49,299 nucleotides of DNA from Silicimonas sp. (GCA_022824525.1 JAJDZT010000038.1:1-49299); one strand, 5' to 3'; positions 17,890-26,866 are shown, numbered from the stretch's first letter. The notes: generated by a model from the sequence alone, not told the origin. Numbers and translations are program-made.

Positions 17890-18714
17890 ATGAAGCTGCT
17901 CCAGATCACAGACATTCACCTGACAACGCCCGGAAACACGATCAGCGGGCGCGACCCGAACGCCAACTTTCAGCGCGCGCTGGACCACGCGATGGTTCTA
18001 CACAGCGATGCCGAGGCGCTGTTCATTACCGGCGACCTGTCGGATTGGGGCGAATGCGAGGACTATGTTCGCCTCAAAGAGATGCTGGCGCCTCTTCCCC
18101 TACCCGTCCATCTTTGCATCGGCAATCACGACGATCGGCCGACCATGTTGTCGGTCTTTCCGGAATTGGCGGGTCATGGCGGCTTCGTTCATCGGGTTGT
18201 GCCGCTTTCCCTCGGGCACGCCATCGTTCTTGATACTTGGGGTCCAGAGACGCATGCCGGGCATTTCTGCGAAGCCCGTGCAGCGTGGCTGAATGAACAG
18301 CTCAGTACGCTTCCCGGCCCAGTGTGGCTGTTCATGCACCATAACCCGGTGCCCACCGGCATCGGTCCAATGGACGAGATAATGTTACTGGATGCCGACC
18401 GATTCACAGAAACGATCCGGCCACATCGCGAGAAGATCGCGCATATCTTCCACGGTCATTGCCACTTGCCGCTCAACGGCTCGCTTCTGGGCATTCCATT
18501 CTCTGCCCCGCGCGGCACGAACCATGCGGGTTGGCCAGACTTCGGAGCCGAGCGGCTTCTGTCTTCCGCTGACTTGACGGAGGCCTACGCGGCCATCTTC
18601 GCGACGCCGGAGACCGCGATGATCCACATGGTCGAATACGGCTACGAGGGCGAGATACGCGGCGAGGGTTCGCCCGACTACGCAACATGGAACAAGCTGA
18701 CAATGGTTCGATAA
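17890..18714 (+). CDS. gpdQ: GpdQ-like metallophosphodiesterase (class III, glycerophosphodiesterase type)
   Basis: The protein has 274 residues, the same length as Enterobacter GpdQ. All metal ligands of that family are present: D8 and H10 (DIH), D49 (GDLSDWGE), N79 (GNHDD), H150/H151 (FMHHNPVP) and H190/H192 (GHCH). Regions around them, such as MDEIMLLDADRF, also resemble GpdQ. It probably hydrolyses glycerophosphodiesters or related diesters to give sn-glycerol 3-phosphate and an alcohol. The absence of a signal peptide places it in the cytoplasm, after import by the operon's ABC system. CpdA-type cyclic-nucleotide phosphodiesterases share the motifs and are the main alternative. The ATG at 17890 follows an AAGGAGAAG site. 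Confidence 0.78.
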   Translation: MKLLQITDIHLTTPGNTISGRDPNANFQRALDHAMVLHSDAEALFITGDLSDWGECEDYVRLKEMLAPLPLPVHLCIGNHDDRPTMLSVFPELAGHGGFVHRVVPLSLGHAIVLDTWGPETHAGHFCEARAAWLNEQLSTLPGPVWLFMHHNPVPTGIGPMDEIMLLDADRFTETIRPHREKIAHIFHGHCHLPLNGSLLGIPFSAPRGTNHAGWPDFGAERLLSSADLTEAYAAIFATPETAMIHMVEYGYEGEIRGEGSPDYATWNKLTMVR

Positions 18715-18790
18715 TCGCGTGGAGCACGCTGTGTCGAGGAGTTTCAACAAACCTTCACACAACCGTTAACCGCCAGACACAGAGCCACGT

Positions 18791-18806
18791 ATTCATCCGA
18801 ATGAAT
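18791..18806 (+). promoter_or_regulatory. putative PhnF operator, site 1
   Basis: ATTCATCCGAATGAAT is a near-palindrome (7 of 8 pairs) ending 19 bp before the phnD1 start, upstream of its GGAGAGG ribosome site. The identical 16-mer occurs at two other phn gene starts (31607-31622, and on the reverse strand at 38051-38066). Confidence 0.8.
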
Positions 18807-18825
18807 TTCCAACGGAGAGGATGTC

Positions 18826-19695
18826 ATGAAATTCAAGTCCATCGTGATGGGCGCGGCCATTGCCGCCGTGTCCGCATTCAGCGCTGCCGCTGAAACCTGG
18901 AAACTGGCCGTCACAGATGTCGAAGGCATGGAGCGCCTTCAGCTTGAGTGGGGTCCGTTCAAGGAAGCGCTCGAAACCGCCACCGGCGAGAATTTCGAGT
19001 TTTTCGCTGTGAACTCGCGCACCGCAGCCGCCGAAGCACTACGCGGTGAAACCGTTGACTTCGTTGTCTCCGGTCCTGCCGAATACGTCGTCATCAACAA
19101 GCTGACCGACGCGACCCCGCTGATCGGTTTAGGTCGTCCAGACTACCACTGTGCCATTATTGTGCGGGCCGATAGCGGCATGAGCACGATGCAGGACCTC
19201 AAGGGCAAAAAGGTTGCCTTTGGCGATATTGGCTCAACGTCGAACATGCTCTGCCCGATGCAGGTGCTTGCCGATCATGGCGTTGATCCGATCAACGACA
19301 TCGAGAAAATCCACACCAGCCGCAACATCGCGCATGAAGCGCTGAAAGCTGGCGACGTGGACGCGATTGGCTCGAACGCAGGTAGCTGGCTGGGTGTTCG
19401 CAACAAGGAAACCGACCTGCCCTACGGCTTCTTCAAGATGCTGGGCCGTTCGGGCGACCTGCCGAACGACATGATCATGGTCGGCGCGCACGTGCCGGAA
19501 GAAGCCGCCATGAAAGTGCGTGACGCGATCCTTGAGAACAAGGCGTCGATCATTGCAGGCATCACGGCACATGAAGAGAACGACAAGTACATCGGCATGG
19601 ACCTCGTCGCGATCGAAGACAGCGCTTACGACTACGTTCGCTCAATGTATTCCAACGCGGGCTACCCGCAGTTCGACAACTTCATCGGTGAGTAG
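18826..19695 (+). CDS. phnD: phosphonate/phosphate ABC transporter substrate-binding protein (PhnD family), copy 1
   Basis: The protein has 289 residues with a signal peptide ending near residue 23 (FSAAA/ET). The PhnD-family pattern is clear: ESA-like EALRGETVDFVVSGPAEYVVI, then TMQDLKGKKVAFGDIGSTSNMLCPM, the loop that cradles the phosphonate group. It is first in the forward phn operon, with a putative PhnF operator and a strong ribosome site (GGAGAGG) upstream. It is only distantly like PhnD2 at 29854-30759, so the two transporters probably take different substrates. Confidence 0.9.
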   Translation: MKFKSIVMGAAIAAVSAFSAAAETWKLAVTDVEGMERLQLEWGPFKEALETATGENFEFFAVNSRTAAAEALRGETVDFVVSGPAEYVVINKLTDATPLIGLGRPDYHCAIIVRADSGMSTMQDLKGKKVAFGDIGSTSNMLCPMQVLADHGVDPINDIEKIHTSRNIAHEALKAGDVDAIGSNAGSWLGVRNKETDLPYGFFKMLGRSGDLPNDMIMVGAHVPEEAAMKVRDAILENKASIIAGITAHEENDKYIGMDLVAIEDSAYDYVRSMYSNAGYPQFDNFIGE

Positions 19696-20506
19696 TCTTG
19701 ACCTGAAAGAACCGGCTCCTGCCCTCGTGGAGCCGGTAAAGACCGGGGCGCAAGGCGTCTCGGTCTCGCCCGTTGATGTGGCCGCCGAACGGGTCACCAA
19801 ACGATTTGGCAATACTCTGATTTTCGAGGATGTTTCCTTCCGTCTCGCGCGTTCTGAAGCTATTGCCATTGTCGGCGCCAACGGAACTGGGAAATCCACG
19901 TTGCTGCGTTGCGTTCTTGGACTGATCCCCGTGTCATCCGGCAATGTCACGGTATTGAATCAGAACATGACAGATGCGCCAGAAAACCAGATTCGAGCCG
20001 TGCGCGCCCGGATGGGTTTGGTCAGCCAGAAGCACAACCTTGTGCCGCGCCTGAGCGTCTTGTCCAATGTAGTGCAGGGTCTGCTGGGGCAGCAGCCAGG
20101 CGTCCGTCATTGGACACATATGCTTGCCCCTGTTGCCTCTCGTGAGGCAGCCATGACCGCGCTCAAAAAGGTTGGGCTGGCTGATCTGGCCTTGCGCCGC
20201 GCCGACCGACTGTCGGGCGGGCAATCGCAACGGGTCGCCATTGCCCGCGCCATTGTCGGGCAACCGGAAGTGTTGATCGCCGACGAACCTTGTGCGTCGC
20301 TCGACCCTGCCGCCGGCGAAGAAGTGATGGAGCTTTTTTTTGACCTGGCCCGCGCGCAAAAAGTCACGGTTGTCTTCATCTCTCACCATATTGACCACGC
20401 GTTGAAGTATGGAGATCGGGTGCTTGGTCTTGCTGATGGCGGCCTACAACTCGACGCCACCGCCGCCTCGCTCAGCCCTTCGGACCTGAGAGGTCTTTAT
20501 GACTGA
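19688..20506 (+). CDS. phnC: phosphonate ABC transporter ATP-binding protein (PhnC family), copy 1
   Basis: The protein has 272 residues from a GTG at 19688 that overlaps the phnD stop by 8 bp. A frame starting at 19520 would lie inside phnD1 and is rejected. Walker A is GANGTGKST at 63-71, signature LSGGQ at 175-179, Walker B VLIADEP at 195-201, with H-loop ISHH. An extra N-terminal stretch of about 30 residues precedes the ATPase domain, and a later start is possible. It powers import with phnE1. Confidence 0.87.
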   Translation: MSSLDLKEPAPALVEPVKTGAQGVSVSPVDVAAERVTKRFGNTLIFEDVSFRLARSEAIAIVGANGTGKSTLLRCVLGLIPVSSGNVTVLNQNMTDAPENQIRAVRARMGLVSQKHNLVPRLSVLSNVVQGLLGQQPGVRHWTHMLAPVASREAAMTALKKVGLADLALRRADRLSGGQSQRVAIARAIVGQPEVLIADEPCASLDPAAGEEVMELFFDLARAQKVTVVFISHHIDHALKYGDRVLGLADGGLQLDATAASLSPSDLRGLYD

Positions 20507-21314
20507 TCTTGCCACTTACGCCCCGCCCGCTCGACTAGAGCGACCATCTTCGCTTTCGTTCCTTGGCTATGCAGCCGGGATCACGATCATCGTTTGGTGC
20601 TTTGCGGGCGCGGGCTTTTCCATCGACAAGATGATAACGTCGCCTCCCCGTTTTGCGGATTTCCTGTCCCGCGCTTTCCCGCCCAATCTGGAGTCGCAAA
20701 CCTTGACCCGACTCGGCTGGAAGATGGTCGAGACCTTGCAGATCGCTCTTGCAGGTGCTGTGCTAGGCGTGGTGCTGTCCATTCCAGTAGCTCTTCTCGC
20801 CGCGCGCGGTTTGATTGCGGGACGCTGGGTCAATCAAGTCGTTCGCAATCTTCTCGGCTTCATCCGTGCGGTGCCGGACATCGCCTGGGCGCTCGTTTTC
20901 GTTGTTGCGGTCGGCCTAGGTCCCTTCGCGGGCATGCTGGCTATTATGGTCGATACCATCGGGTTCTGCGGCCGTTTCTTTGCCGACGACATGGAAGCCG
21001 CCGACAAAGGGCCGGCCGAGAGTTTGACCGCCACGGGTGCGCGCAAAATCGATGTGGTCGCCTGCGCGACGATCCCGGCAGCGACGCCCGCCTTCATCTC
21101 CACATCGCTTTTCGCACTGGAGAAGTCTGTAAGGTCTTCCACCATCCTCGGCCTAGTCGGCGCAGGCGGGATCGGGATAGAGCTGAAAGTGGGCTTCGAT
21201 CTTTTCGACTATCCGACAGCCATGACGGTCATCCTGATGATCGCTGTTGTGGTCATCACCATCGAACAACTGAGCGGCTGGGCCCGCAACAAGATCATCG
21301 GAGAGCAGCGTTGA
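20499..21314 (+). CDS. phnE: phosphonate ABC transporter permease (PhnE family), copy 1
   Basis: The protein has 271 residues and about six membrane helices. The conserved permease loop appears as ESLTATGARKIDVVACATIPAATPAF, followed by EKSVRSSTILGLVGAGGIGIELK, a PhnE hallmark (the family has NVRSxxILGxVGAGGIG). It overlaps phnC1 by 8 bp and the methyltransferase by 4 bp, so the transporter and the downstream enzymes are co-translated. Confidence 0.9.
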   Translation: MTDLATYAPPARLERPSSLSFLGYAAGITIIVWCFAGAGFSIDKMITSPPRFADFLSRAFPPNLESQTLTRLGWKMVETLQIALAGAVLGVVLSIPVALLAARGLIAGRWVNQVVRNLLGFIRAVPDIAWALVFVVAVGLGPFAGMLAIMVDTIGFCGRFFADDMEAADKGPAESLTATGARKIDVVACATIPAATPAFISTSLFALEKSVRSSTILGLVGAGGIGIELKVGFDLFDYPTAMTVILMIAVVVITIEQLSGWARNKIIGEQR

Positions 21315-21955
21315 AGACAGATACAGCCGACCAACATTGGAATGACCAGTGGGCAAGCATAGAGGCGGGCAGCAAGTGGCTAACCCCTGAACCGGATGTC
21401 ATAGCCTGGGCAGAGACGCTGACGCCAGGCTCACGTATCCTCGACCTCGGCGCAGGTGTAGGACGCCACGCGCTCTGGCTCGCGGCTCAGCATTTCGATG
21501 TCGTCGCGCTGGATGCTGCGTCGGAAGGGTTGGCCGAGATTGCCGCAAAAGGCGGGGTCGAAACCGTCGAAGCAAGGATGGACGATCTGCCGTTCCCGGA
21601 CGGTCACTTTGACCACGTGGTCAGTTGGAATGTGATTTATCACGGCGACGAGAACATCCTCTTAAAGACCATTTCGGAGATCCGCCGCGTGCTGAAGCCC
21701 GGCGGAACGTATTTGGGCACCATGCTGTCGAAACGCCGACTGCCTCACGAGCAAGCAAAATATCCCGGTCGGGAAATCGGTCGCAACGCCTGGGTGTTTG
21801 AGGCGCCGGGAACAGACAAGATACACCCGCATTACTTTTGCTCGGCTGGCGAATTGCTCGCGCTGTTTTCGGGCTTCGAGTGCTTACGGCTTGAGGATCG
21901 CGAACATGAAAGGCCCGGCTCTTTTCATTGGCATCTGACGATGGAACGGCTCTGA
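21311..21955 (+). CDS. SAM-dependent methyltransferase in the phosphonate operon
   Basis: The protein has 214 residues from a TTG at 21311 that overlaps the phnE stop (TTGA). Longer in-frame starts fall inside phnE1. Class I methyltransferase motifs are clear: motif I ILDLGAGVGRHAL near residues 43-55, an acidic residue after beta-2 (VVALDA), VVSWNVIYH and LKPGGTYLGTM. It resembles the small UbiE/TehB-like group. The substrate is unknown. In this operon it could methylate a phosphonate, a breakdown product, or a toxic by-product. I know of no C-P lyase pathway step that needs a methyltransferase. Confidence 0.8.
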   Translation: MKTDTADQHWNDQWASIEAGSKWLTPEPDVIAWAETLTPGSRILDLGAGVGRHALWLAAQHFDVVALDAASEGLAEIAAKGGVETVEARMDDLPFPDGHFDHVVSWNVIYHGDENILLKTISEIRRVLKPGGTYLGTMLSKRRLPHEQAKYPGREIGRNAWVFEAPGTDKIHPHYFCSAGELLALFSGFECLRLEDREHERPGSFHWHLTMERL

Positions 21956-21958
21956 CCC

Positions 21959-23173
21959 ATGACGATACGAACTTTTGTGGGGTGCACCGTCTTCTTGCCG
22001 CACGACATCGTCGAGACGACGGTCACGGTAGCGGACGGCCAGATCGCTGGGATCGGTGGTCCGATTGAAGGCGAAGAGATAAATGCGCGCGGGCACATCC
22101 TCGCGCCTGCTCTGATCGATGTGCATGGCGATGCGTTCGAACGGCAAGTTATGCCGCGCCCGGGTGTGTTCTTCCCAATCGAGACGGCCGTTTTGGAAAC
22201 GGACCGGCAGTTGGCGGCGAACGGGATCGCCACGACATATCACTCGATCACTTTGGGCTTTGAACCTGGTTTGCGCAGTGTGGAACGTGGACGCGAGATG
22301 ATCGAAGCGATCCGCCAACTTGCGCCTCGGCTAACGGTTGAGAACCGCGTCCAGCTCCGGTGGGAGACTTTCGCAACCGAAGCGGTCGGTACGCTGGATT
22401 GGGCCATGGACTGGGACCTGACGCCCTCACTCGCGTTCAATGACCACCTGTCGATGTCCATGCGCAGCCGCGAAACCGGCATTCAGGATCGGCTGTTTGA
22501 GCATAACCCGGACTATGCACTGATGGACTTGGGCGACAATGACCTCTTCGAACAGCGCCACCGCAAACACGCGGAGCGATCGGGCCTGGACTATGGAGAA
22601 TTCAAAAAACTCGTTCACAAGGTTTGGGATCGACGTGCGGACGTACCAGGCGCGATCAAATCTATGGCCGAAAAGGCGGGCGCCAAGGGCGTCGCCATGC
22701 TCAGCCACGATGACACGCAGGCCGAGACGCGTCAGTTCTATCGCGGCCTCGGTGCAACTGTATCTGAGTTTCCGATGACAATGGGCCCGACCCGCGATGC
22801 GCGAGACGCCGGGGACACGATCATTTTCGGATCACCCAATGCCGTGCGCGGCGGCAGCCACATCGGATCGCTCAGCGCCGCCGACATGGTTGAGGACGGG
22901 TACTGCGACGTCCTTGCGTCTGACTACTACTACCCTGCCATGCTTGCCGCTGTGCATCGGCTTGACCGCGAAAAACGCGCCGGTCGCTTGCGGCTCTGGT
23001 CACTCGTAAGTTCCGGCCCGGCCAAGGCGATGAAGCTTGAAGATCGCGGCGAAATCGCTGTCGGCAAACGCGCCGATCTTGTTCTGGTCGACTGGCCGGA
23101 AAACGCGACACCGGCAATCCGCGGAACATGGGTTGAAGGACGAGCCGCCTACCGCGCCCAAGCGGCTGCATGA
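21959..23173 (+). CDS. phnM: PhnM-family amidohydrolase, second paralogue
   Basis: The protein has 404 residues. It has the amidohydrolase fold with PhnM-type metal motifs: DVHGDAFERQ near residue 58, FNDHLS, MLSHDDTQ, GSPNAVRGGSH and ASDYYYPAML. The known PhnM enzyme removes pyrophosphate from the ribose-1-phosphonate 5-triphosphate made by PhnI. This paralogue has clearly diverged from the one in the C-P lyase operon (31695-32870), and it stands in an operon without phnGHIJ. It may serve a variant substrate or a parallel branch. It begins 3 bp after the methyltransferase. Confidence 0.85.
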   Translation: MTIRTFVGCTVFLPHDIVETTVTVADGQIAGIGGPIEGEEINARGHILAPALIDVHGDAFERQVMPRPGVFFPIETAVLETDRQLAANGIATTYHSITLGFEPGLRSVERGREMIEAIRQLAPRLTVENRVQLRWETFATEAVGTLDWAMDWDLTPSLAFNDHLSMSMRSRETGIQDRLFEHNPDYALMDLGDNDLFEQRHRKHAERSGLDYGEFKKLVHKVWDRRADVPGAIKSMAEKAGAKGVAMLSHDDTQAETRQFYRGLGATVSEFPMTMGPTRDARDAGDTIIFGSPNAVRGGSHIGSLSAADMVEDGYCDVLASDYYYPAMLAAVHRLDREKRAGRLRLWSLVSSGPAKAMKLEDRGEIAVGKRADLVLVDWPENATPAIRGTWVEGRAAYRAQAAA

Positions 23174-24393
23174 CACGTGACTACTGGCCGGCCATCGGCC
23201 TCGGCCTGACCCAGATCATGGGTTACGGCACACTGATGTATGCCTATGCGGTGCTGCTGCCTCATATGGCGGAGGACCTTGGACTATCGCTCTCTAGCAT
23301 TTTCGGCATTCTGTCGCTCGGGCTGTTTTTCGGCGGTCTTGTCTCTCCGATTGCGGGCACACTGGTTGACCGGTTCGGTGGGCGGTGGGTGATGACCGTT
23401 GGCTCCGTCGTGGCGGGTTCATCTCTGATTTTGCTGAGTCTTGTTGAGACGCGCGCGCAACTCTTCGCGGCGATCCTACTGGCCGAAAGCGCTGGTATGT
23501 TCGTGCTCTACAATGTCGCGTTCGCGAGCGTCGCACGCCTCGACCTAAAGGTACCCGCGACCCGCTCCATCTCGATCATCACGCTGTTCGGCGGTGTGGC
23601 CTCAACGATCTTCTGGCCGGTCACGCTCTGGCTCTACAACAGTTTCGGCTGGAGCCAGACCTGGGTCGTGTTAGGCGTCGCCTACCTCGTCGTGACCGTA
23701 CCAATTCACGCCCTTCTGCTGAACGGCCCAGAGCGCGACCCAGAAAAAGCGACGACGGCGGTGCAAGCGGATTGGCCGGAGCTTACTGGAGCGGCGCGCA
23801 GACGCGGCATGTTCTGGATGGTGATCTCCTTCGTGTTCTCCGGCTACTTGATGGGGGCCGTCATGACGCTCTGGGTAACCAACGTCCAAGACCTTGGTCA
23901 AACCGCAGCGATGGCGGCTTTGGCGGGAGCCGTAATCGGACCGTTCAAGACGGTTGGCCGTTTCTTCGAGATGGTCATCAGCCGCAACATGTACCCGCTG
24001 TTCACCTATGCCCTGGCGCTTGGCCTCATGTTCTCGGGGTTCTTAGCCATCCTGAGCCTTGGATTTACGTTGCCGGGCATCCTGCTGGGAGCCGCGCTTT
24101 ACGGCATGGGCGACGGGATTAAGACCATTGCCCGCGGCACGCTCCCGCTCGCGCTCTTCGGAGCAAAAGGCTACGGCGCACGGCTGGGCTGGATCTCCTT
24201 TGTCCAAATGGGTGTTAACGCCTCGGCCCCGTTCGTTTTTGCCTGGATCACTCAAAGCTTCGGCGGCTGGTGGAGCTTTGCCGCAATGACCACCGTACTC
24301 ACCCTGGCCATAGCCACCTTCTTCCTCATCCCCGACCCAAGGAGAGACACAGATGACACCGCTCAAGATCGGCGCCTGCCTGAAGGCCAATGA
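23170..24393 (+). CDS. MFS transporter in the phosphonate operon
   Basis: The protein has 407 residues and about 12 hydrophobic helices with the MFS motif between helices 2 and 3 (GTLVDRFGGRWVMTVGS). Its ATG overlaps the phnM2 stop. It could import a substrate or export a product or toxic by-product of phosphonate breakdown. Its 3' end overlaps the next gene by 41 bp: the ribosome site AAGGAGAG and the ATG of the isomerase-like gene both lie within its last codons. Confidence 0.85.
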   Translation: MTRDYWPAIGLGLTQIMGYGTLMYAYAVLLPHMAEDLGLSLSSIFGILSLGLFFGGLVSPIAGTLVDRFGGRWVMTVGSVVAGSSLILLSLVETRAQLFAAILLAESAGMFVLYNVAFASVARLDLKVPATRSISIITLFGGVASTIFWPVTLWLYNSFGWSQTWVVLGVAYLVVTVPIHALLLNGPERDPEKATTAVQADWPELTGAARRRGMFWMVISFVFSGYLMGAVMTLWVTNVQDLGQTAAMAALAGAVIGPFKTVGRFFEMVISRNMYPLFTYALALGLMFSGFLAILSLGFTLPGILLGAALYGMGDGIKTIARGTLPLALFGAKGYGARLGWISFVQMGVNASAPFVFAWITQSFGGWWSFAAMTTVLTLAIATFFLIPDPRRDTDDTAQDRRLPEGQ

Positions 24394-25168
24394 AATCGCA
24401 GCCCACCGCGATTGGTTGTTCGAGGCTGACCGCGACATCGAGCTACAGGATTTCATGACTTACAAAGCGCTGACGGACGAACTCGACAATCGGGTCGCCG
24501 CGGCCAAAGAAGCGCTTTCCGGCCACGCAGGACGGGTGGGCATTCATGGGCCCTACGAAGGGCTCGACATCGACAACAAGGATGCCGAGCTGCGCCCCCT
24601 CATCACCGCCCGCTTTCTTACCGCTCTTGAAGCCGCCGATCGGGTTGGCGCACGGCAGATGGTCATGCATTCGCCCTACACTGCGTGGTATCACACCAAT
24701 CGAGTGGCCTCGCCGAACTACGCAGAAAGCAAGCTGGCGCGTATTCACGACGTGCTTGCTCCGGTTGTGCGCGCGGCAGAAGACAAAGGGATCACATTGG
24801 TTTTCGAGAACATTCAGGATGTCGATCCCGCGCACCGGCGCTTGATGATGGAAAGCTTCAATTCAGACGCCGTTGCGCTGTCCATCGACACCGGACATGC
24901 TCAGATTGCCTATCATCAGTCCGGTGCGCCCGCGGTTGATTTCTTCGTCCGCGACGCAGGAAATGCTCTGGCGCATGTCCACCTGCAGGACGTCGACGGC
25001 TACGCCGATAGGCATTGGGCACCGGGAGAAGGCACAATTCACTGGGTTGAAGTCTTTCGCGCCTTGGCGGAATGCAAAAATGCGCCGCATCTGGCACTGG
25101 AACTCCGCCGAAAGGCGGACATTACTGCGGGTTTCGCGCATTTGGAAGCGCTTGGTTTAGTGGAATGA
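24353..25168 (+). CDS. TIM-barrel sugar phosphate isomerase/epimerase-like protein (AP endonuclease 2 superfamily)
   Basis: The protein has 271 residues. Metal-ligand motifs of the xylose-isomerase-like barrel are in order: HGPYEG and MHSPYT in the first half, then LVFENIQ, SIDTGHAQI, HVHLQDVDG and LALELRRK near the C-terminus. These supply the Glu/Asp/His/Glu set. Such proteins isomerise or epimerise sugars or related polyols. Here it could act on a ribose- or polyol-linked phosphonate intermediate, but that is inference. A strong AAGGAGAG site lies within the preceding MFS gene. Confidence 0.82.
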   Translation: MTPLKIGACLKANEIAAHRDWLFEADRDIELQDFMTYKALTDELDNRVAAAKEALSGHAGRVGIHGPYEGLDIDNKDAELRPLITARFLTALEAADRVGARQMVMHSPYTAWYHTNRVASPNYAESKLARIHDVLAPVVRAAEDKGITLVFENIQDVDPAHRRLMMESFNSDAVALSIDTGHAQIAYHQSGAPAVDFFVRDAGNALAHVHLQDVDGYADRHWAPGEGTIHWVEVFRALAECKNAPHLALELRRKADITAGFAHLEALGLVE

Positions 25169-25191
25169 AATGAAGCTGTGAGAGGTCCGCG

Positions 25192-25794
25192 ATGAACTCA
25201 ATAAACACGCTGGAAGAGTTGGAAGCGCTGTACGACACGCCTTTGCCTGCGACGCTTGCCAAGGTTCAGACCAGACTCACGCCCCACTACCGCACGTGGA
25301 TCATGGCCTCTCGGTTCGTCGTCCTGACAACTGTAGGGCCCGAGGGTACAGATGGCAGTCCGCGTGGTGATGACGGGCCGGTGGTGCAAATAGCGGACGA
25401 CAGGACTTTGCTGCTGCCGGATTGGCGCGGCAACAACCGGATCGACTCGCTTCGGAACATTGTCACCGATGGGCGGGTCAGTCTGATGTTCATGATCCCT
25501 GGATGTCGCAACGTGATCCGCGTGAACGGGACGGCAAGCCTCACGGCTGATGCGGACCATACCGGCCGGTTCGAGAAGAACGGCAAGCGCCCGAAGACCG
25601 TGATCGTTGTATCGGTGAGCAAGATTTACTTCCAGTGCGCCAAGGCACTGATGCGGTCGAACTTGTGGTCGGTCGAGGACTTAAGCGGCACGGTGCCCAG
25701 CGCCGGGGATTTCATCCGCGAGTTTACCGAGGGCTTTGACGCAAAATCCTATGACAACGGCTATCCAGAATACGCCACGCCGCGCATGTGGTGA
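25192..25794 (+). CDS. pyridoxamine 5'-phosphate oxidase-family flavoprotein (MSMEG_1061-like)
   Basis: The protein has 200 residues. It carries the split-barrel FMN-binding pattern: ASRFVVLTTVGPEGTDGSPRGDDGPVVQI, DDRTLLLPDWRGNNRIDSLRNI, LMFMIPGCRNVIRVNGTA and a C-terminal YFQCAKALMRS. This matches the MSMEG_1061-type PPOX group, whose substrates are mostly unknown. It is the last gene of the forward phn operon and stops 2 bp from the stop of the converging GNAT gene. A flavin-dependent oxidation in a phosphonate pathway would be notable. Confidence 0.82.
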   Translation: MNSINTLEELEALYDTPLPATLAKVQTRLTPHYRTWIMASRFVVLTTVGPEGTDGSPRGDDGPVVQIADDRTLLLPDWRGNNRIDSLRNIVTDGRVSLMFMIPGCRNVIRVNGTASLTADADHTGRFEKNGKRPKTVIVVSVSKIYFQCAKALMRSNLWSVEDLSGTVPSAGDFIREFTEGFDAKSYDNGYPEYATPRMW

Positions 25795-25796
25795 TG

Positions 25797-26351
25797 CTAC
25801 AGGTCTATGCGGAACAGCAAATGCTCGCCACCGCCCACCGACGTTTCGGCCTCGAACGCACCAACCAACACGCCACCGGCTTTTTCAATGACCCCAATGG
25901 AAGGCCTGTTGTCGTGATCAGTAGTGATCTCCACATAATCCAAGCCAAGCGCGCGCGCCTCCGGCAAAAGCTCGATCAGTGCAGCACTTGCCAGCCCTTC
26001 CCGGCGGCGCCATGGCACGACAGCGTACCCTATATGGCCAAGGCAAGTTGGCGGCAGGTCCGTGGTACCCGGTCGCCAGCGCAAGCCAATTGAGCCTGCG
26101 AAACCGTTCTTGAAAATCCAGCGTCGGAAAGACGGCAGGCGCGGAACTGTGCTGCCGTCGGGGAGCAGAACAGGTCCACCTTTTGCTTCCATATCTGTTT
26201 GGTGGGCGACGAAACTCGCCGGGTCTTCCTGGATTTGCGCCAACTGCTCCCCTGCGGCTTCCGGGCGGAGGTTGTTCGGTGACCATCCCGTCTCCAATGC
26301 CGCGGCGTACTCGGGCAACAAGTCGACACTCGGAATGCAAAGGACCGTCAT
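25797..26351 (-). CDS. GNAT-family N-acetyltransferase, last gene of the phnF-led operon
   Basis: The protein has 184 residues from the ATG at 26351, which overlaps the stop of the gene before it (ATGA). A frame starting at 26399 is discarded. The GNAT acetyl-CoA site is visible as HIGYAVVPWRRREGLASAAL, followed by VEITTDHDNRPSIGVIEKAGG. The family acetylates amines; in the phn setting an aminoalkylphosphonate (PhnO-like role) is a plausible acceptor. It is not closely similar to E. coli PhnO. Confidence 0.78.
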   Translation of the reverse strand: MTVLCIPSVDLLPEYAAALETGWSPNNLRPEAAGEQLAQIQEDPASFVAHQTDMEAKGGPVLLPDGSTVPRLPSFRRWIFKNGFAGSIGLRWRPGTTDLPPTCLGHIGYAVVPWRRREGLASAALIELLPEARALGLDYVEITTDHDNRPSIGVIEKAGGVLVGAFEAETSVGGGEHLLFRIDL

Positions 26352-26866
26352 GCCCGAAACTCTTTCGGCAGAAGCGACATCGTTAGAACCCGTCCCCACT
26401 TAGTGTCTGCTTCTGTTCCAGCCACGAAGCCAACTTTTTCATAGCATCGGATCGCCGCTGCGTTCGACGGATGGGGATCAATTCCGATGGCCGGGAATCC
26501 TTCTGAAAACAGCGTCTGGCAGTGCTGACGCAAGTAACGCGTTGCCAAGCCCTGCCCCATACGCTCCTCCCCAAAGACAAACGTATCCATGCCCCGCGCA
26601 CCTCGCGGCAAGAAGCCAAGCGGATGATCCTGCCAGCCGTGGATGTCGTAGTCTTGCAGATACGCAACGCCTGCCCCGTCAACTTCTACAATCCACTGTC
26701 GAATGCGGGGATCGGTCAAATGATCCTTGAGGTCCGCCATATAGTCCGGATCGTCGAACCAATGCCGCACTCTCGGAACCTCAAGCCACGGTTCAAGGGC
26801 CGCAAGATCATCCGCGACCATTGGCCGGACGGCAAACTCAGCGATATTTCTCGATGAATGCATCAA
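26348..26866 (-). CDS. GNAT-family acetyltransferase, AAC(6')-like
   Basis: The protein has 172 residues. [49 protein letters not shown] and [21 protein letters not shown] are the motifs of the AacA4-type acetyltransferase group. The frame overlaps the hexapeptide transferase gene by 29 bp; an ATG at 26863 is equally possible. Though the group is named for aminoglycosides, its place in a phosphonate operon favours a small amine substrate such as an aminophosphonate. Confidence 0.78.
   Translation of the reverse strand: MMHSSRNIAEFAVRPMVADDLAALEPWLEVPRVRHWFDDPDYMADLKDHLTDPRIRQWIVEVDGAGVAYLQDYDIHGWQDHPLGFLPRGARGMDTFVFGEERMGQGLATRYLRQHCQTLFSEGFPAIGIDPHPSNAAAIRCYEKVGFVAGTEADTKWGRVLTMSLLPKEFRA

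Noticed and set aside
16258-17988. 576-residue reverse ORF opposite the solute-binding protein
   Set aside because: Despite its length it is antisense to a gene with signal peptide, ribosome site and family motifs.
17890-18714. GpdQ-like enzyme as the missing PhnP
   Set aside because: PhnP belongs to the metallo-beta-lactamase fold; this protein is a calcineurin-like metallophosphoesterase in a different operon.
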